A stretch of 58,082 bases of DNA from Methylotenera sp. (GCA_002928535.1 PERG01000013.1:1-58082), one strand, 5' to 3'; shown: positions 36,403 to 45,073, counted from the stretch's first letter. A program made the numbers and translations. The notes: generated by a model not told the origin, from the letters alone.

Positions 36403-37734
36403 CTATTTAGCTGCGGATACCCGCCATATGGTATTGCCTACATCATCCGCTACTAACAATGCACCTTGCTTATCCAAAGCCACGCCTACCGGGCGACCAT
36501 AAGCTTCATTATTTTTATTCACAAAACCGGTTAACACATCGACAGGTTCGCCTGAAGGTTTACCATTTACAAAAGGAACAAAGATCACTTTATAACCGCT
36601 ACGTGGCTTGCGATTCCAAGAACCATGCTGACCGATAAACATCCCTTTTTGAAAAATAGGCGGCAGGCTATTACCCTCACTGTAGGCAAGCCCTAATGAG
36701 CCTGTATGAGAGCCCAGTGCATAATCCGGCACAATGGCTTTTTTAACCAAGTCCGGGTTCTGCGGCTTGACCCGTTGATCTACATTTTGACCGTAATAGC
36801 TATAAGGCCAGCCATAAAAGCCGCCGTCTTTAACGGAGGTCAGGTAATCCGGCACCAAATCACTGCCAATCTCATCGCGCTCATTCACAACTGTCCACAA
36901 AGCCCCAGTATCCGGCTCCCATGCCATGCCATTCGGATTACGTAAGCCTGATGCAAAAATGCGACGTTCGCCTGATTGAATGTCCAGCTCCAAAATCGCC
37001 GCGCGCTCTTGTTCTACTTCCATACCGTGTTCAGCGACATTGCTATTAGAGCCTACGGTTACATACAATTTTGTGCCCTCAGGATTAGCAATGATATTTT
37101 TCGTCCAGTGATGATTTAATGGGCCGCCGGGTAAGTCAGCGACTTTGGTACCTTCTTCAGAGATATGCAAAGCATTTTCTTTATAGGGAAACTTGACGAC
37201 TGCATCAGCATTCGCGACATACAGGTCGTTCCCTACCAATACCATGCCAAATGGAGAGAACAAGTTTTCGAGAAACACCGATTTTGCTTCCGCTACACCA
37301 TCGCCATCAGCATCTTTAAGTAAGACTATCCTATTGGCACTGGGTACGGCAGCACCGGCTCTTTTCATCACCAGTCCCATAATCCAGCTCTTAATTGATT
37401 TCTGGTCTTCAGGCTTGGGTGGCGCATTGGTTTCAGCCACTAACACATCGCCATTGGGTAATACATACAGCCAGCGCGGATGATTTAGCCCTTGTGTAAA
37501 GGCTTCTACTTGCGTACCTGTTGCAGAAGCGGGTTTTGCATCAGCCGGCCATCCAACCGCTTTTGCGACATTCACTAGTGGAATTAAAACTTTTTTAGGC
37601 GGGGGTAAAGTAGGGTTGGGTCCATAACCTGCTGAGACTGGTAAGGTGGCTTGCTGCCCACAAGCTACCAAGCCGAATATCGTAGCAGTTGCTAAAAAAA
37701 TTAAAGATTTTTTAGTATTAAGTAACTTCACCAT
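36403..37734 (-). CDS. PQQ-type sorbosone/sugar dehydrogenase-like lipoprotein
   Basis: A 443-residue lipoprotein (signal ending GLVACGQQ, Cys near 25) with a six-bladed beta-propeller of the soluble glucose/sorbosone dehydrogenase type: [80 protein letters not shown] and [18 protein letters not shown]. Characterised members oxidise aldoses or sorbosone with PQQ in the periplasm. The QHGSWNR motif carries a likely PQQ-site His. It is a single gene; function on PQQ is inferred from the family. Confidence 0.88.
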   Translation of the reverse strand: MVKLLNTKKSLIFLATATIFGLVACGQQATLPVSAGYGPNPTLPPPKKVLIPLVNVAKAVGWPADAKPASATGTQVEAFTQGLNHPRWLYVLPNGDVLVAETNAPPKPEDQKSIKSWIMGLVMKRAGAAVPSANRIVLLKDADGDGVAEAKSVFLENLFSPFGMVLVGNDLYVANADAVVKFPYKENALHISEEGTKVADLPGGPLNHHWTKNIIANPEGTKLYVTVGSNSNVAEHGMEVEQERAAILELDIQSGERRIFASGLRNPNGMAWEPDTGALWTVVNERDEIGSDLVPDYLTSVKDGGFYGWPYSYYGQNVDQRVKPQNPDLVKKAIVPDYALGSHTGSLGLAYSEGNSLPPIFQKGMFIGQHGSWNRKPRSGYKVIFVPFVNGKPSGEPVDVLTGFVNKNNEAYGRPVGVALDKQGALLVADDVGNTIWRVSAAK

Positions 37735-37760
37735 ACTTCCCCCACGACCATTAGCAATGA

Positions 37761-37919
37761 TTAAATTTTACCCATTACTAACAAGATAACAATAATTAGC
37801 AAAATTAATCCCAAGCCGCCACTTGGACCATAGCCCCACCCTCTACTATGTGGCCAAGCCGGAATTGCACCTAACAACAATAACACCACGACAATCAATA
37901 ATATTGTTCCAATACTCAT
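37761..37919 (-). CDS. DUF3309-family small membrane protein
   Basis: A 52-residue protein with two hydrophobic helices around a conserved centre. It begins [20 protein letters not shown], continues [17 protein letters not shown] and ends with a second helix and MGKI. This matches the DUF3309 pattern (GAxPxWPHSxxWGYxPSGGLG). GGAG lies six bases before the ATG. Function unknown; members are common in alpha- and betaproteobacteria and often near stress genes. Divergent from the gene at 38096. Confidence 0.9.
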   Translation of the reverse strand: MSIGTILLIVVVLLLLGAIPAWPHSRGWGYGPSGGLGLILLIIVILLVMGKI

Positions 37920-37977
37920 CATATTCTCCGTTTTTATTTAACGAACTAATAATATAAGTTGTAATGAATATCTTACT

Positions 37978-38027
37978 CTGTGCGCTAGCAAACATTACAT
38001 CGAAATTCTATGTTTGCTAGCGCACAG
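37978..38027. repeat. Perfect 18-bp inverted repeat in a divergent promoter region
   Basis: CTGTGCGCTAGCAAACAT and its exact reverse complement are separated by 14 bases, midway between the divergent DUF3309 gene (start 37919) and the repeat-protein gene (start 38096). No T-run follows on either strand, so a terminator is unlikely. It could be a large operator or a cruciform site. Confidence 0.85.
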
Positions 38028-38095
38028 ACCCCACATAAAACTTTCTATTGAATAGCGTTGTGCAAGTTACTTTTTACAACTTTAAGGATTTCAAT

Positions 38096-38488
38096 ATGAA
38101 TAAATTACTATTAAGCTTAATCGCTGCCGCCATGGCAGCTAACACTTATGTCGCTATTGCAGCAACGACAACAGAGAATACCGATGACGCTAGCAAATTA
38201 GGCACATCAGATTCTCCACAAATCAAAAAGCAAATGGATCGTACTGATAAAGGCCCTACCGGTGTGAATCAAGGTGCGACGGATCATCATGACGCTAGCA
38301 AATTAGGGACGGAAGATACACCCGAAATTAAGGAACAAATGGACCGTACTAACAAAGGGCCAAGCGAACCTGTGAAGAAAAACACTAAAAACAAAGTGTT
38401 AAAGGAAAAACATCAGAACCATGGCACAACTAAAGGCAATCCAGTACAACCTACTGAGCCTGAATCTGCACCGCCGGCTTCTAACTAA
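38096..38488 (+). CDS. Secreted hydrophilic protein with two ~27-residue repeats
   Basis: A 130-residue protein of no recognised family. A signal peptide (MNKLLLSLIAAAMAANTYVA, cleavage near AIAA) is followed by two near-identical units, DDASKLGTSDSPQIKKQMDR-T-DKGP and HDASKLGTEDTPEIKEQMDR-T-NKGP, then a Lys/Asn-rich tail ending QPTEPESAPPASN. Mature protein is highly charged and probably unstructured in the periplasm. AAGGA lies before the ATG at 38096, which I prefer to an in-frame start 48 bases upstream. It is divergent from the DUF3309 gene across an 18-bp inverted repeat. Confidence 0.8.
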   Translation: MNKLLLSLIAAAMAANTYVAIAATTTENTDDASKLGTSDSPQIKKQMDRTDKGPTGVNQGATDHHDASKLGTEDTPEIKEQMDRTNKGPSEPVKKNTKNKVLKEKHQNHGTTKGNPVQPTEPESAPPASN

Positions 38489-38536
38489 TAATTTGAATTA
38501 ATCAAATTTAAACGGTCATATCTTATTAATGGCTGT

Positions 38537-38572
38537 ATTACAGGACACACCTATTCGGGTGTGTCCTGTAAT
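38537..38572 (+). terminator. Strong hairpin after the repeat-protein gene
   Basis: ATTACAGGACACACC / GGTGTGTCCTGTAAT form a 15-bp perfect stem with a six-base loop, 48 bases past the stop at 38488. Only a weak T-rich tail follows (TATGTTCATG), so termination is probable but not certain. Confidence 0.6.
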
Positions 38573-38646
38573 TATGTTCATGAGTAATGTTTGCCATTGT
38601 ATGTACTAAAACATGTACTAAACTATGTATGTCCTAGGGAGCATTC

Positions 38647-39648
38647 ATGCAGTTAATCATCAAACGCATCATAGGCAGTTTTGAATTCCTAAAATCCAAT
38701 CTATTGAAATTGGATATTTCTAAATTGGATTTTTCTAAAATAGATACTTCAAAATTAGAAGCTTTGAAGAATCCATTTGAACGGTCTCTTATCTTTCTGA
38801 TGGTATTTGCTTTGGCCTTTGTGGGCAATGCCGAAGCCGCTGTGCCTGCCAACGCCAAAGATCTAAAAGCCCAGCAATTAAAAGCCAAGCACAGTGAATT
38901 ATCCAGCCAGCTTAAAAACAACCAGTTTAACCGCGAACTTTATATTACCTCGTCAGAATCTGACACCAACTTAAAAGGGGAGATTTATGCCGTGGTGGAT
39001 TACCCATTTGCTACAGTGAACAAAGGTTTGAACGATGCCAGTCATTGGTGTGATGTGCTCATTCTTCATATCAATATCAAATATTGCTATGCACAGCCGG
39101 GCAGTGCCAACACGGTATTAACCGTTGACCTGGGGAAAAAATTTGAACAGGCATTAGACGATACTTACCGGGTTAATTTCAATTACACCCCGATAGCAAC
39201 CAGCAATGATTATTTCGCCTTAGCACTTAGTGCAAAGGATGGACCGATTGGTACCCATGACTACCAAATTTTGGTGGAAGCGACGCCTTTAAACGCCAAA
39301 CGCACTTTTCTGCACTACACCTACACTTATTCATTTGGCTTAAAAGGCCAGGTTGCGATGAAAACGTATCTCGCGACCACCGGTCGTAAAAAAGTCGGTT
39401 TTACCAAAGTAAACCATCAAGGTGGTGAGCAAGCCTATATTCAAGGCGTACGCGGCGTGATTGAACGTAATACCATGCGTTACTACCTGGCGATTGATGC
39501 CTATCTGGCGAGTCCACTACAGGAAAAACGTTTTGAACATTGGTATGACAGTACCAACCAATACAGCCGCCAGCTTAAAGAAGTGGAACGTGAAGATTAT
39601 CTCGCTATGAAACGTAAAGAATACCAGCGCCAGCAGACGCAGCAATAG
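38647..39648 (+). CDS. Unknown membrane-anchored protein with N-terminal KLDxS repeats
   Basis: A 333-residue protein. Residues about 20-43 hold four pentapeptide units (KLDIS, KLDFS, KIDTS, KLEAL). A single hydrophobic segment follows (SLIFLMVFALAFVGNAEA, about 47-64), so the repeats should be cytoplasmic if it is an anchor. The periplasmic part has alpha/beta character (NLKGEIYAVVDYPFATVNKG; YTYSFGLKGQVAMKTYLATT) that recalls START-like lipid-binding domains, a weak inference. It ends with a charged helix (LKEVEREDYLAMKRKEYQRQ). Cys pairs occur at HWCDV and KYCYA. Function unknown. Confidence 0.8.
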   Translation: MQLIIKRIIGSFEFLKSNLLKLDISKLDFSKIDTSKLEALKNPFERSLIFLMVFALAFVGNAEAAVPANAKDLKAQQLKAKHSELSSQLKNNQFNRELYITSSESDTNLKGEIYAVVDYPFATVNKGLNDASHWCDVLILHINIKYCYAQPGSANTVLTVDLGKKFEQALDDTYRVNFNYTPIATSNDYFALALSAKDGPIGTHDYQILVEATPLNAKRTFLHYTYTYSFGLKGQVAMKTYLATTGRKKVGFTKVNHQGGEQAYIQGVRGVIERNTMRYYLAIDAYLASPLQEKRFEHWYDSTNQYSRQLKEVEREDYLAMKRKEYQRQQTQQ

Positions 39649-39665
39649 CTATATACAAATAGTAC

Positions 39666-39857
39666 TTATAAATCTTTTTCTTTACGTTTCTGTGGACTGT
39701 TACGTGCTTTATCTTGATAAGATTTTTTCGCCAACTCCCGCACGTCACGATTCACTTCCGCAGCATGTTCATCGACTGTAGCCGGTGGATCAACGGCTAA
39801 ACCCGCATTATCCGGGGATGGTTTAGATAGATTATCCGGTGTCGTTTTAGGTTTCAT
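39666..39857 (-). CDS. Small hydrophilic protein, unknown
   Basis: A 63-residue, highly charged protein (starts MKPKTTPDNLSKPSPDNAG, ends SPQKRKEKDL) with no membrane segment and no recognised family. GGAG seven bases before the ATG supports translation. It follows the YihY/BrkB gene by 13 bases on the same strand, so it probably belongs to that transcript. Confidence 0.65.
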   Translation of the reverse strand: MKPKTTPDNLSKPSPDNAGLAVDPPATVDEHAAEVNRDVRELAKKSYQDKARNSPQKRKEKDL

Positions 39858-39870
39858 TACTACTCTCCAA

Positions 39871-40755
39871 TCACTTATGTTTCAGGCTGCCATAAAGCAA
39901 GGCATATTGACGGGTGAACTCAGCGCCAAAGAAAAATATCTGGGCCGAGTAATAAATCCATAACATCACGGCCACGATTGAACCCGCCGCACCAAAACTG
40001 GAAGACACAGCGCTATTACCGAGATATAAGCCAATAAAATATTTACCCAAGGTAAATAAACCGGCCGTAAAAATGGCCCCAATGATCACATCGTCCCAAT
40101 CCAGCTTAATGTCTGGCAGCAGCTTATAGATCATGGCGAATAACACTGTGATGACGAAAAAAGAAAAGATCGCTGAAATAATGCTGAGTATGGGTACGAT
40201 ACTAGCCCATACCCCGCCTACGTAACTTTCTAGCATCCCCAGCAGGGCGCTTACTACTAGGGAGATCAGCAGCAAGAATGCAAGGACCAGTACCAAGCTC
40301 AGTGATAACAAGCGTGTTTTCAATAAAATACTGATGCCCGATGCCGTGGGGGTTTTTGATTCAGCCCCCCATAAATCATCCAAAGTCCCTTTCAATTCAG
40401 TAAATACACTGGTAGCCCCCACTATTAATAGCACTAATGCCACCGCAGTGGCCCATAGACCTGCTTCCGGATCACGGGCAGCCGCTAGCAAAGCTTGTAT
40501 GGCTTCCGCCCCGTTAGGGCCCACCAAGGATTGAATCTGGTGAATGATTTGACCCTGTGCTGCTTCCGTACCAAAAAAATAGCCTGCAATGGCAATAGAC
40601 AGGATCAGAATAGGGGTCATGGAAAATAAGGTATAAAAAGCCAAGGCAGCGCCCCGGCTTGCATCACGATGGTCCAGCCAGGATTCGAACGATAAACGGA
40701 AAATCCTGATCGCTTTATAGTCCCAAAACCGGCTGAAAGGCTTAGCGAGTTCCAT
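39871..40755 (-). CDS. YihY/BrkB-family inner-membrane protein
   Basis: A 294-residue protein with six transmembrane helices and the family motifs RGAALAFYTLFSMTPILILS (about 34-53), a central segment TSVFTELKGTLDDLWG and C-terminal SIVAVMLWIYYSAQIFFFGAEFTR. The molecular function of the family is unknown; the old ribonuclease BN assignment was withdrawn. Its ATG is three bases after the stop of a 23-residue hydrophobic peptide gene and has no Shine-Dalgarno of its own, implying coupled translation. Confidence 0.92.
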   Translation of the reverse strand: MELAKPFSRFWDYKAIRIFRLSFESWLDHRDASRGAALAFYTLFSMTPILILSIAIAGYFFGTEAAQGQIIHQIQSLVGPNGAEAIQALLAAARDPEAGLWATAVALVLLIVGATSVFTELKGTLDDLWGAESKTPTASGISILLKTRLLSLSLVLVLAFLLLISLVVSALLGMLESYVGGVWASIVPILSIISAIFSFFVITVLFAMIYKLLPDIKLDWDDVIIGAIFTAGLFTLGKYFIGLYLGNSAVSSSFGAAGSIVAVMLWIYYSAQIFFFGAEFTRQYALLYGSLKHK

Positions 40756-40758
40756 ACT

Positions 40759-40830
40759 TTAGGTTAACAAGGCAATCAAGATAATGATAGGAATAGGAAT
40801 GCCTAAAAACAACAATAGTAATGAACGCAT
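40759..40830 (-). CDS. 23-residue hydrophobic peptide upstream of YihY/BrkB
   Basis: A short ORF MRSLLLLFLGIPIP then IIILIALLT, a single membrane-spanning peptide with a Pro-Ile-Pro kink. A strong AAAGGAG ribosome-binding site lies seven bases before the ATG. Its stop is three bases before the YihY start, which lacks its own Shine-Dalgarno. The arrangement argues that it is translated, either as a small membrane subunit or as a leader peptide. Confidence 0.65.
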   Translation of the reverse strand: MRSLLLLFLGIPIPIIILIALLT

Positions 40831-40866
40831 GATTTTTCTCCTTTAGCGATGGTTTACAAATATGTT

Positions 40867-41808
40867 TTATTTACCAACTACGTTATTGGCATCGCGGCAG
40901 CGACCACCCCAGGTAGCCGCGAGGCTGGCAGTAAATGCGCCTATCAGTAATGCAATGAAACCCCACAAAGCGATATAAGCGGAAGCCTTACGTGCTTTAT
41001 CAGCGGATTCCTTCAGCTTAGCTTCGGCAGTTTGTATGGCCGTATATGTATCTTTCACACGTTGTTCAGCTTCTTCTTGGGTAAGGCCGGTGCGTTGTGC
41101 GATAAGCTGGCCTAAATACGTAACATCCTCATCAGCAATCACGCCATCTTCCATGCTTTTATTAAAGATTCTGCGTACTTCCGCATTTGAGCCTCCATGA
41201 TAATTAGCAGCTGCGTTAGCCGCTGTGCTCGGATTCGATTTAGCCGAGGTAGGCACCAGTGTTGAAAAGTTTTTACGGAACAGCGAATCAATATAATAGC
41301 CTTGATCATTGGGTAAGTTTGTCGCACTCATTGCACCGGCTGCAACTGCGCCGCTGCTGACCTTGGCTGCCGCTTGCACGCCACCATTAATGACTGCCCC
41401 TAATGCGGAAGCAAATAAAGTGGCCGTTGCGATGAGTGCAACTGCCCAAGTCAAAAATCCATGTGCAGTATCCCTGAAATAGACCTCATCCCGGTCCACA
41501 TTCAGCGTTCTATTGCGTAACCTCCCTGCCAGGAAGCCGCCCATTCCTGAGGCCACCACTTGGGTAAGTGACAGCCATAAAATGGCTGAAACCCCAAAAG
41601 CCGTTGCAGATATACCTTCAGAAGACCAAGGTGACACTGCAGTAAACCCTAGCCCGGTACCTAAAATGCACAGAATGATGGTTAGTGCTGCGGCAGCTGT
41701 TGCCCCAGCAAAAATGGCCCGCCAGCAGACTGCATGTCCGTGATGGTAGTAATCAGTATCGACCCTGTTTACATTGCGATTTAATTCGTCCGAATTTTGA
41801 ATAGCCAT
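40867..41808 (-). CDS. Four-helix membrane protein of unknown function
   Basis: A 313-residue protein. Hydrophobic segments near residues 28-55 (RAIFAGATAAAALTIILCIL), 70-95 (LWLSLTQVVASGMGGFLAGR), 120-150 (GFLTWAVALIATATLFASAL) and 280-305 (ALWGFIALLIGAFTASLAAT) flank a periplasmic region with a predicted helical Glu/Lys segment (EEAEQRVKDTYTAIQTAEAK). No family is firmly recognised; similar proteins occur with stress-associated membrane genes. GGAG lies seven bases before the ATG at 41808 (MAIQNS); an adjacent ATG at 41811 is also possible. A palindrome (41837) is just upstream. Confidence 0.85.
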   Translation of the reverse strand: MAIQNSDELNRNVNRVDTDYYHHGHAVCWRAIFAGATAAAALTIILCILGTGLGFTAVSPWSSEGISATAFGVSAILWLSLTQVVASGMGGFLAGRLRNRTLNVDRDEVYFRDTAHGFLTWAVALIATATLFASALGAVINGGVQAAAKVSSGAVAAGAMSATNLPNDQGYYIDSLFRKNFSTLVPTSAKSNPSTAANAAANYHGGSNAEVRRIFNKSMEDGVIADEDVTYLGQLIAQRTGLTQEEAEQRVKDTYTAIQTAEAKLKESADKARKASAYIALWGFIALLIGAFTASLAATWGGRCRDANNVVGK

Positions 41809-41836
41809 CATTATTCTCCAATTGATTATTAGCCAC

Positions 41837-41851
41837 ATTCACTAGGTGAAT
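41837..41851. promoter_or_regulatory. Palindrome upstream of the four-helix membrane protein
   Basis: ATTCAC-TAG-GTGAAT, a perfect 6+6 repeat, 28 bases before the start codon. Operator-like position. About 45 bases further upstream lies TCCTACAACAAAAT on the minus strand, similar to one side of the palindrome at 36335. Confidence 0.4.
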
Positions 41852-41966
41852 CTTGAAGGATTATGCGTACGAAATTTTGGACTAACTATCAGGACAACTA
41901 GAATTTTGTTGTAGGAAAATATTTATTACAGCAGGTGTGCGAGCCGCGCACAATATAAAATTACGC

Positions 41967-43505
41967 TTAGGTGAGTGATCTTTCTAGCAAAGTGGCAAAG
42001 TCACGGGCAGGTAAAGCTTCGCTAAAAAAGAAACCCTGTCCTTCTGCGCAATGACAGCTTTTAAGAAAATCCAGTTGCTCTTGGGTTTCAATGCCTTCAG
42101 CCACGACACGGTGTTTCAGGCTAAGTCCCATTGCAATGATGGCTGTTACGATAGTCTCGCCGGTGCTTGCGTTAATATCCTTGACGAACGTCTGGTCAAT
42201 TTTAAGGGTATCAATCGGAAAGTTACGTAAATAGCTTAGGCTGGAATAGCCCGTGCCAAAGTCATCTATCGCAATCTGGACTCCAATCTCTTTAAGGGCA
42301 TACAAGATGGCTGTGGTTTCTATATCCTGCATCAAGCCACTTTCGGTGATCTCGACCTCAAGCAGATGCGGGGGCAACCCTGTCTCTTGCAGAATCGCTC
42401 GTACGCCTTCAAAAAAACCTTTATTGTGAAATTCAGTGGCTGAAACATTCACAGCAATCTGGCCGATGGGAAGTCCAGCTTTCAGCCATGCCTGTGTCTG
42501 ACGGCAAGCTTCACGCAACACCCAATGACCTATCGGTAGCATAATGCCGCATTCTTCAGCAACACTCACAAAATCGATGGGCTGGATCAGGCTATGTTGT
42601 GTCCTTTGCCACCGGATCAGCGCTTCAGCACCGATAATCTGTTCAGTCTCCAAATTCACCTTGGGCTGGTAATACACCACAAATTCCTGGTTTAAAAGCG
42701 CCTGATGCAAAGCCTGCTCAATGGATTGACGCGCTACGGCTCTCAAATTCATGTCTTGAGTAAACATCATGTATTTGTTGCGGCCTTTTTTCTTGGCTTG
42801 ATACATTGCAGTATCTGCATCCCTCACCAGAGCCTCCGGATTCTTCGAGTCCACTGGAAAAAGACTAATGCCGATACTCATGGTCACGTGTAATAAGTGG
42901 CCGCTGATTTGATGCGGCATCGCCATTGCTGAAATCAGCTTATCCGCAATAATAATAGAATCTTCCGGGTCTTTAACTTCACTGAGCAACACCACGAACT
43001 CATCGCCGCCATAGCGGCTCACCGTGTCTGATAAACGGACGCAGGCTTGCAAGCGCTTGGCAACGGATTGCAATAATTCATCACCAATCGCATGCCCCAA
43101 GGAATCATTAATATTTTTAAAATGATCAATATCCAGGAACATCAGTGCCACTTGGTAATTATTACGTTGCGCCAAGGTCATGGACTGTTCTAGGCGGTAG
43201 GTCATCAGCGAACGATTAGGCAAGCCGGTCAATAAATCATGCTCTGCCATATGCGACATCTGTGCATTCGCTTGCTCGGCTGCCTCCATCATGGTCTGGG
43301 CACGGATGGACGCTACCACTAGATTTTGATTGGCTTCAACGAGCTGCGCCTGGTTAAGGGCGTTTAGCGCAGCATTGGCTGCAGTGTTGTTTTCCCCCAG
43401 GTGTAATGCTTTTTCCCTTTGCATAATCTCTGCTTCACGCAGTAAGATTTTCTGCTCTCTGGCCATAATGGCAAGTTCACGTTGCTTTAAGAAATTAGTA
43501 GCCAT
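41967..43505 (-). CDS. Cytoplasmic GGDEF/EAL protein downstream of KaiC-like ATPase
   Basis: A 512-residue soluble protein. The first 80 residues are a Gln/Glu/Ala coiled coil (AREQKILLREAEIMQREKAL). The GGDEF domain follows (LTGLPNRSLM; motif RYGGDEF at 164-170) with an intact RxxD inhibitory site (RLSD at 157-160), then an EAL domain with EALIRW, NVSATEF, EITESGLM, DDFGTGYSSL, TLKIDQTFV and VVAEGIE. Both catalytic signatures look intact, so it could be bifunctional. It lies 62 bases after the KaiC-like gene on the same strand and is probably its output partner. Confidence 0.93.
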   Translation of the reverse strand: MATNFLKQRELAIMAREQKILLREAEIMQREKALHLGENNTAANAALNALNQAQLVEANQNLVVASIRAQTMMEAAEQANAQMSHMAEHDLLTGLPNRSLMTYRLEQSMTLAQRNNYQVALMFLDIDHFKNINDSLGHAIGDELLQSVAKRLQACVRLSDTVSRYGGDEFVVLLSEVKDPEDSIIIADKLISAMAMPHQISGHLLHVTMSIGISLFPVDSKNPEALVRDADTAMYQAKKKGRNKYMMFTQDMNLRAVARQSIEQALHQALLNQEFVVYYQPKVNLETEQIIGAEALIRWQRTQHSLIQPIDFVSVAEECGIMLPIGHWVLREACRQTQAWLKAGLPIGQIAVNVSATEFHNKGFFEGVRAILQETGLPPHLLEVEITESGLMQDIETTAILYALKEIGVQIAIDDFGTGYSSLSYLRNFPIDTLKIDQTFVKDINASTGETIVTAIIAMGLSLKHRVVAEGIETQEQLDFLKSCHCAEGQGFFFSEALPARDFATLLERSLT

Positions 43506-43567
43506 TTAAACCTGATTGCCTTAGGCGATAGACGTTCATTAAACGGTATTAAATAAGTTTCTGAACA

Positions 43568-45073
43568 TCAAATGAGACGATCACCATCATATGGCGGTAT
43601 AGCAGTATTTTGCGTCGATAAAGTTGGCTGTCCTCCTAACAGGCCTTCATAATCCAACATCAAATCGCCAATCACTAGCCCTTCATCCGTTATTTCATAA
43701 CTACGGATCGCTTTACTATGATTACTGGATCGCACTTTGACGACTGACATCACACGCTGTAAATTACTGCGGACTTCAATGTAACGTTGCACCACAATGG
43801 CGTCGGTCAAAAAGGCCGACCCATAAGGACTAAAACGTAAATCGGTATAGCGGTCCTCAAGCTCTGAAGTCATCAGTACCGTTACGCCAAGCCCGGCCAG
43901 CAACGCGACCATGCGGAACAGCGATTCCCGAAAGTCTTCCCTAAAAGTAGGCGCTACCGCCAGTTCAAAGCCGGATAAGGAGTCAATGACTACCCGCTTG
44001 GCTTTCATTTTATGAATAGTAGTGGTCAGGTGCTGCACAATTTCATCAATGCACAAATCAAGTGATCGGGTATTAATTAAGCCAATTTTCCCAGAGCGCA
44101 CCATATCATCAATGGCAGGGTTCCAGGATTGGCTTGGAGTCTGCTCAAAAGCGACAATGACTCCCGGCTCACCCCGTTCTAGGCCTGCAGTTAAAAATGC
44201 CGTGGCAAGAATGGTTTTACCCGAACCGGATGGCCCGGCCACTAGTAAAGAATAGCCTTCTGGCAAGCCTCCGCCCAGCATTTCATCCAATTGCGGTATG
44301 CCCATGGATAATCTGGACTTGGCTTGAAAAATCCGCGTATGGTTAGCATGTGCCACCGGATCATCATGTATGACGATTGCCGGAAATATCTGTAGCCCTG
44401 CATTGGTAATACGGAAAGTATGCATGCCCGGTCTTGTAGGCTGGCCGCGCATTTTGAGTACCTGTATCTGCCGCACCATGGAGTTACGGTGCACATTTTG
44501 CGTAAGCATGAGCAAGCCATCAGCGACAGCGAATACCGGATTTGCATCATTCTCCTTAACGTACTCTCCAATTAAGAATGTTGTGGCTTGCCAGCTACTC
44601 ATCTGGTTGCCGAGCTTGTGCACAAACTCTTCTGTGCTCAATGGTTTATTGGCTAAATGTTGAAGGTTGATAATGATTGAGCGAAATGAATCAACAAATA
44701 CCAATCCGGCTGAATAAGCCTTGATCTCCTTGGCAATTCGGCTCATTACCGTATCAAAGTTACCAGTGGCCACATCATCACTTATATTAATAAAATGGAT
44801 CGATTGGTTGACTTTAGCGAGATCGAAAAAAGAAAACTGCTGTTGATACCGCAGCATTTTCAAGGGCGTTTCTCCTAACACCGTAAAGAACAGCGCAGGT
44901 TTTTCCGGCGTAGCCAAGGCGAACATGATTTGATGGGCGAGCGTCGTCTTCCCTGACCCTGGGGCCCCGACGATGAGGTTAAAAGAAAACTCCGGGATGC
45001 CCCCACCCAATACTTCATCGAGACCAGGCACACCGGTTGCAAGCCGTCGAATAGATACTTTATTACTCATCAT
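43568..45073 (-). CDS. KaiC-like double-domain RecA-fold ATPase
   Basis: A 501-residue protein with two KaiC domains. Domain I (about 5-245): GVPGLDEVLGGGIPE, Walker A GAPGSGKT (36-43), Walker B LVFVDS (124-129). Domain II (about 250-500): GIPQLDEMLGGGLPEG, Walker A GPSGSGKT (280-287), Walker B RVVIDSLSG. The catalytic Glu pair is altered: G67-E68 in domain I, E310-Q311 in domain II. Alignment by eye of LTDAIVVQRYIEV with the KaiC segment after Ser431/Thr432 places Ala and Phe at the two clock phosphosites. It is thus unlikely to run a KaiC phosphorylation cycle; no kaiA or kaiB is present. Its start overlaps the upstream gene by four bases. Confidence 0.93.
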   Translation of the reverse strand: MMSNKVSIRRLATGVPGLDEVLGGGIPEFSFNLIVGAPGSGKTTLAHQIMFALATPEKPALFFTVLGETPLKMLRYQQQFSFFDLAKVNQSIHFINISDDVATGNFDTVMSRIAKEIKAYSAGLVFVDSFRSIIINLQHLANKPLSTEEFVHKLGNQMSSWQATTFLIGEYVKENDANPVFAVADGLLMLTQNVHRNSMVRQIQVLKMRGQPTRPGMHTFRITNAGLQIFPAIVIHDDPVAHANHTRIFQAKSRLSMGIPQLDEMLGGGLPEGYSLLVAGPSGSGKTILATAFLTAGLERGEPGVIVAFEQTPSQSWNPAIDDMVRSGKIGLINTRSLDLCIDEIVQHLTTTIHKMKAKRVVIDSLSGFELAVAPTFREDFRESLFRMVALLAGLGVTVLMTSELEDRYTDLRFSPYGSAFLTDAIVVQRYIEVRSNLQRVMSVVKVRSSNHSKAIRSYEITDEGLVIGDLMLDYEGLLGGQPTLSTQNTAIPPYDGDRLI

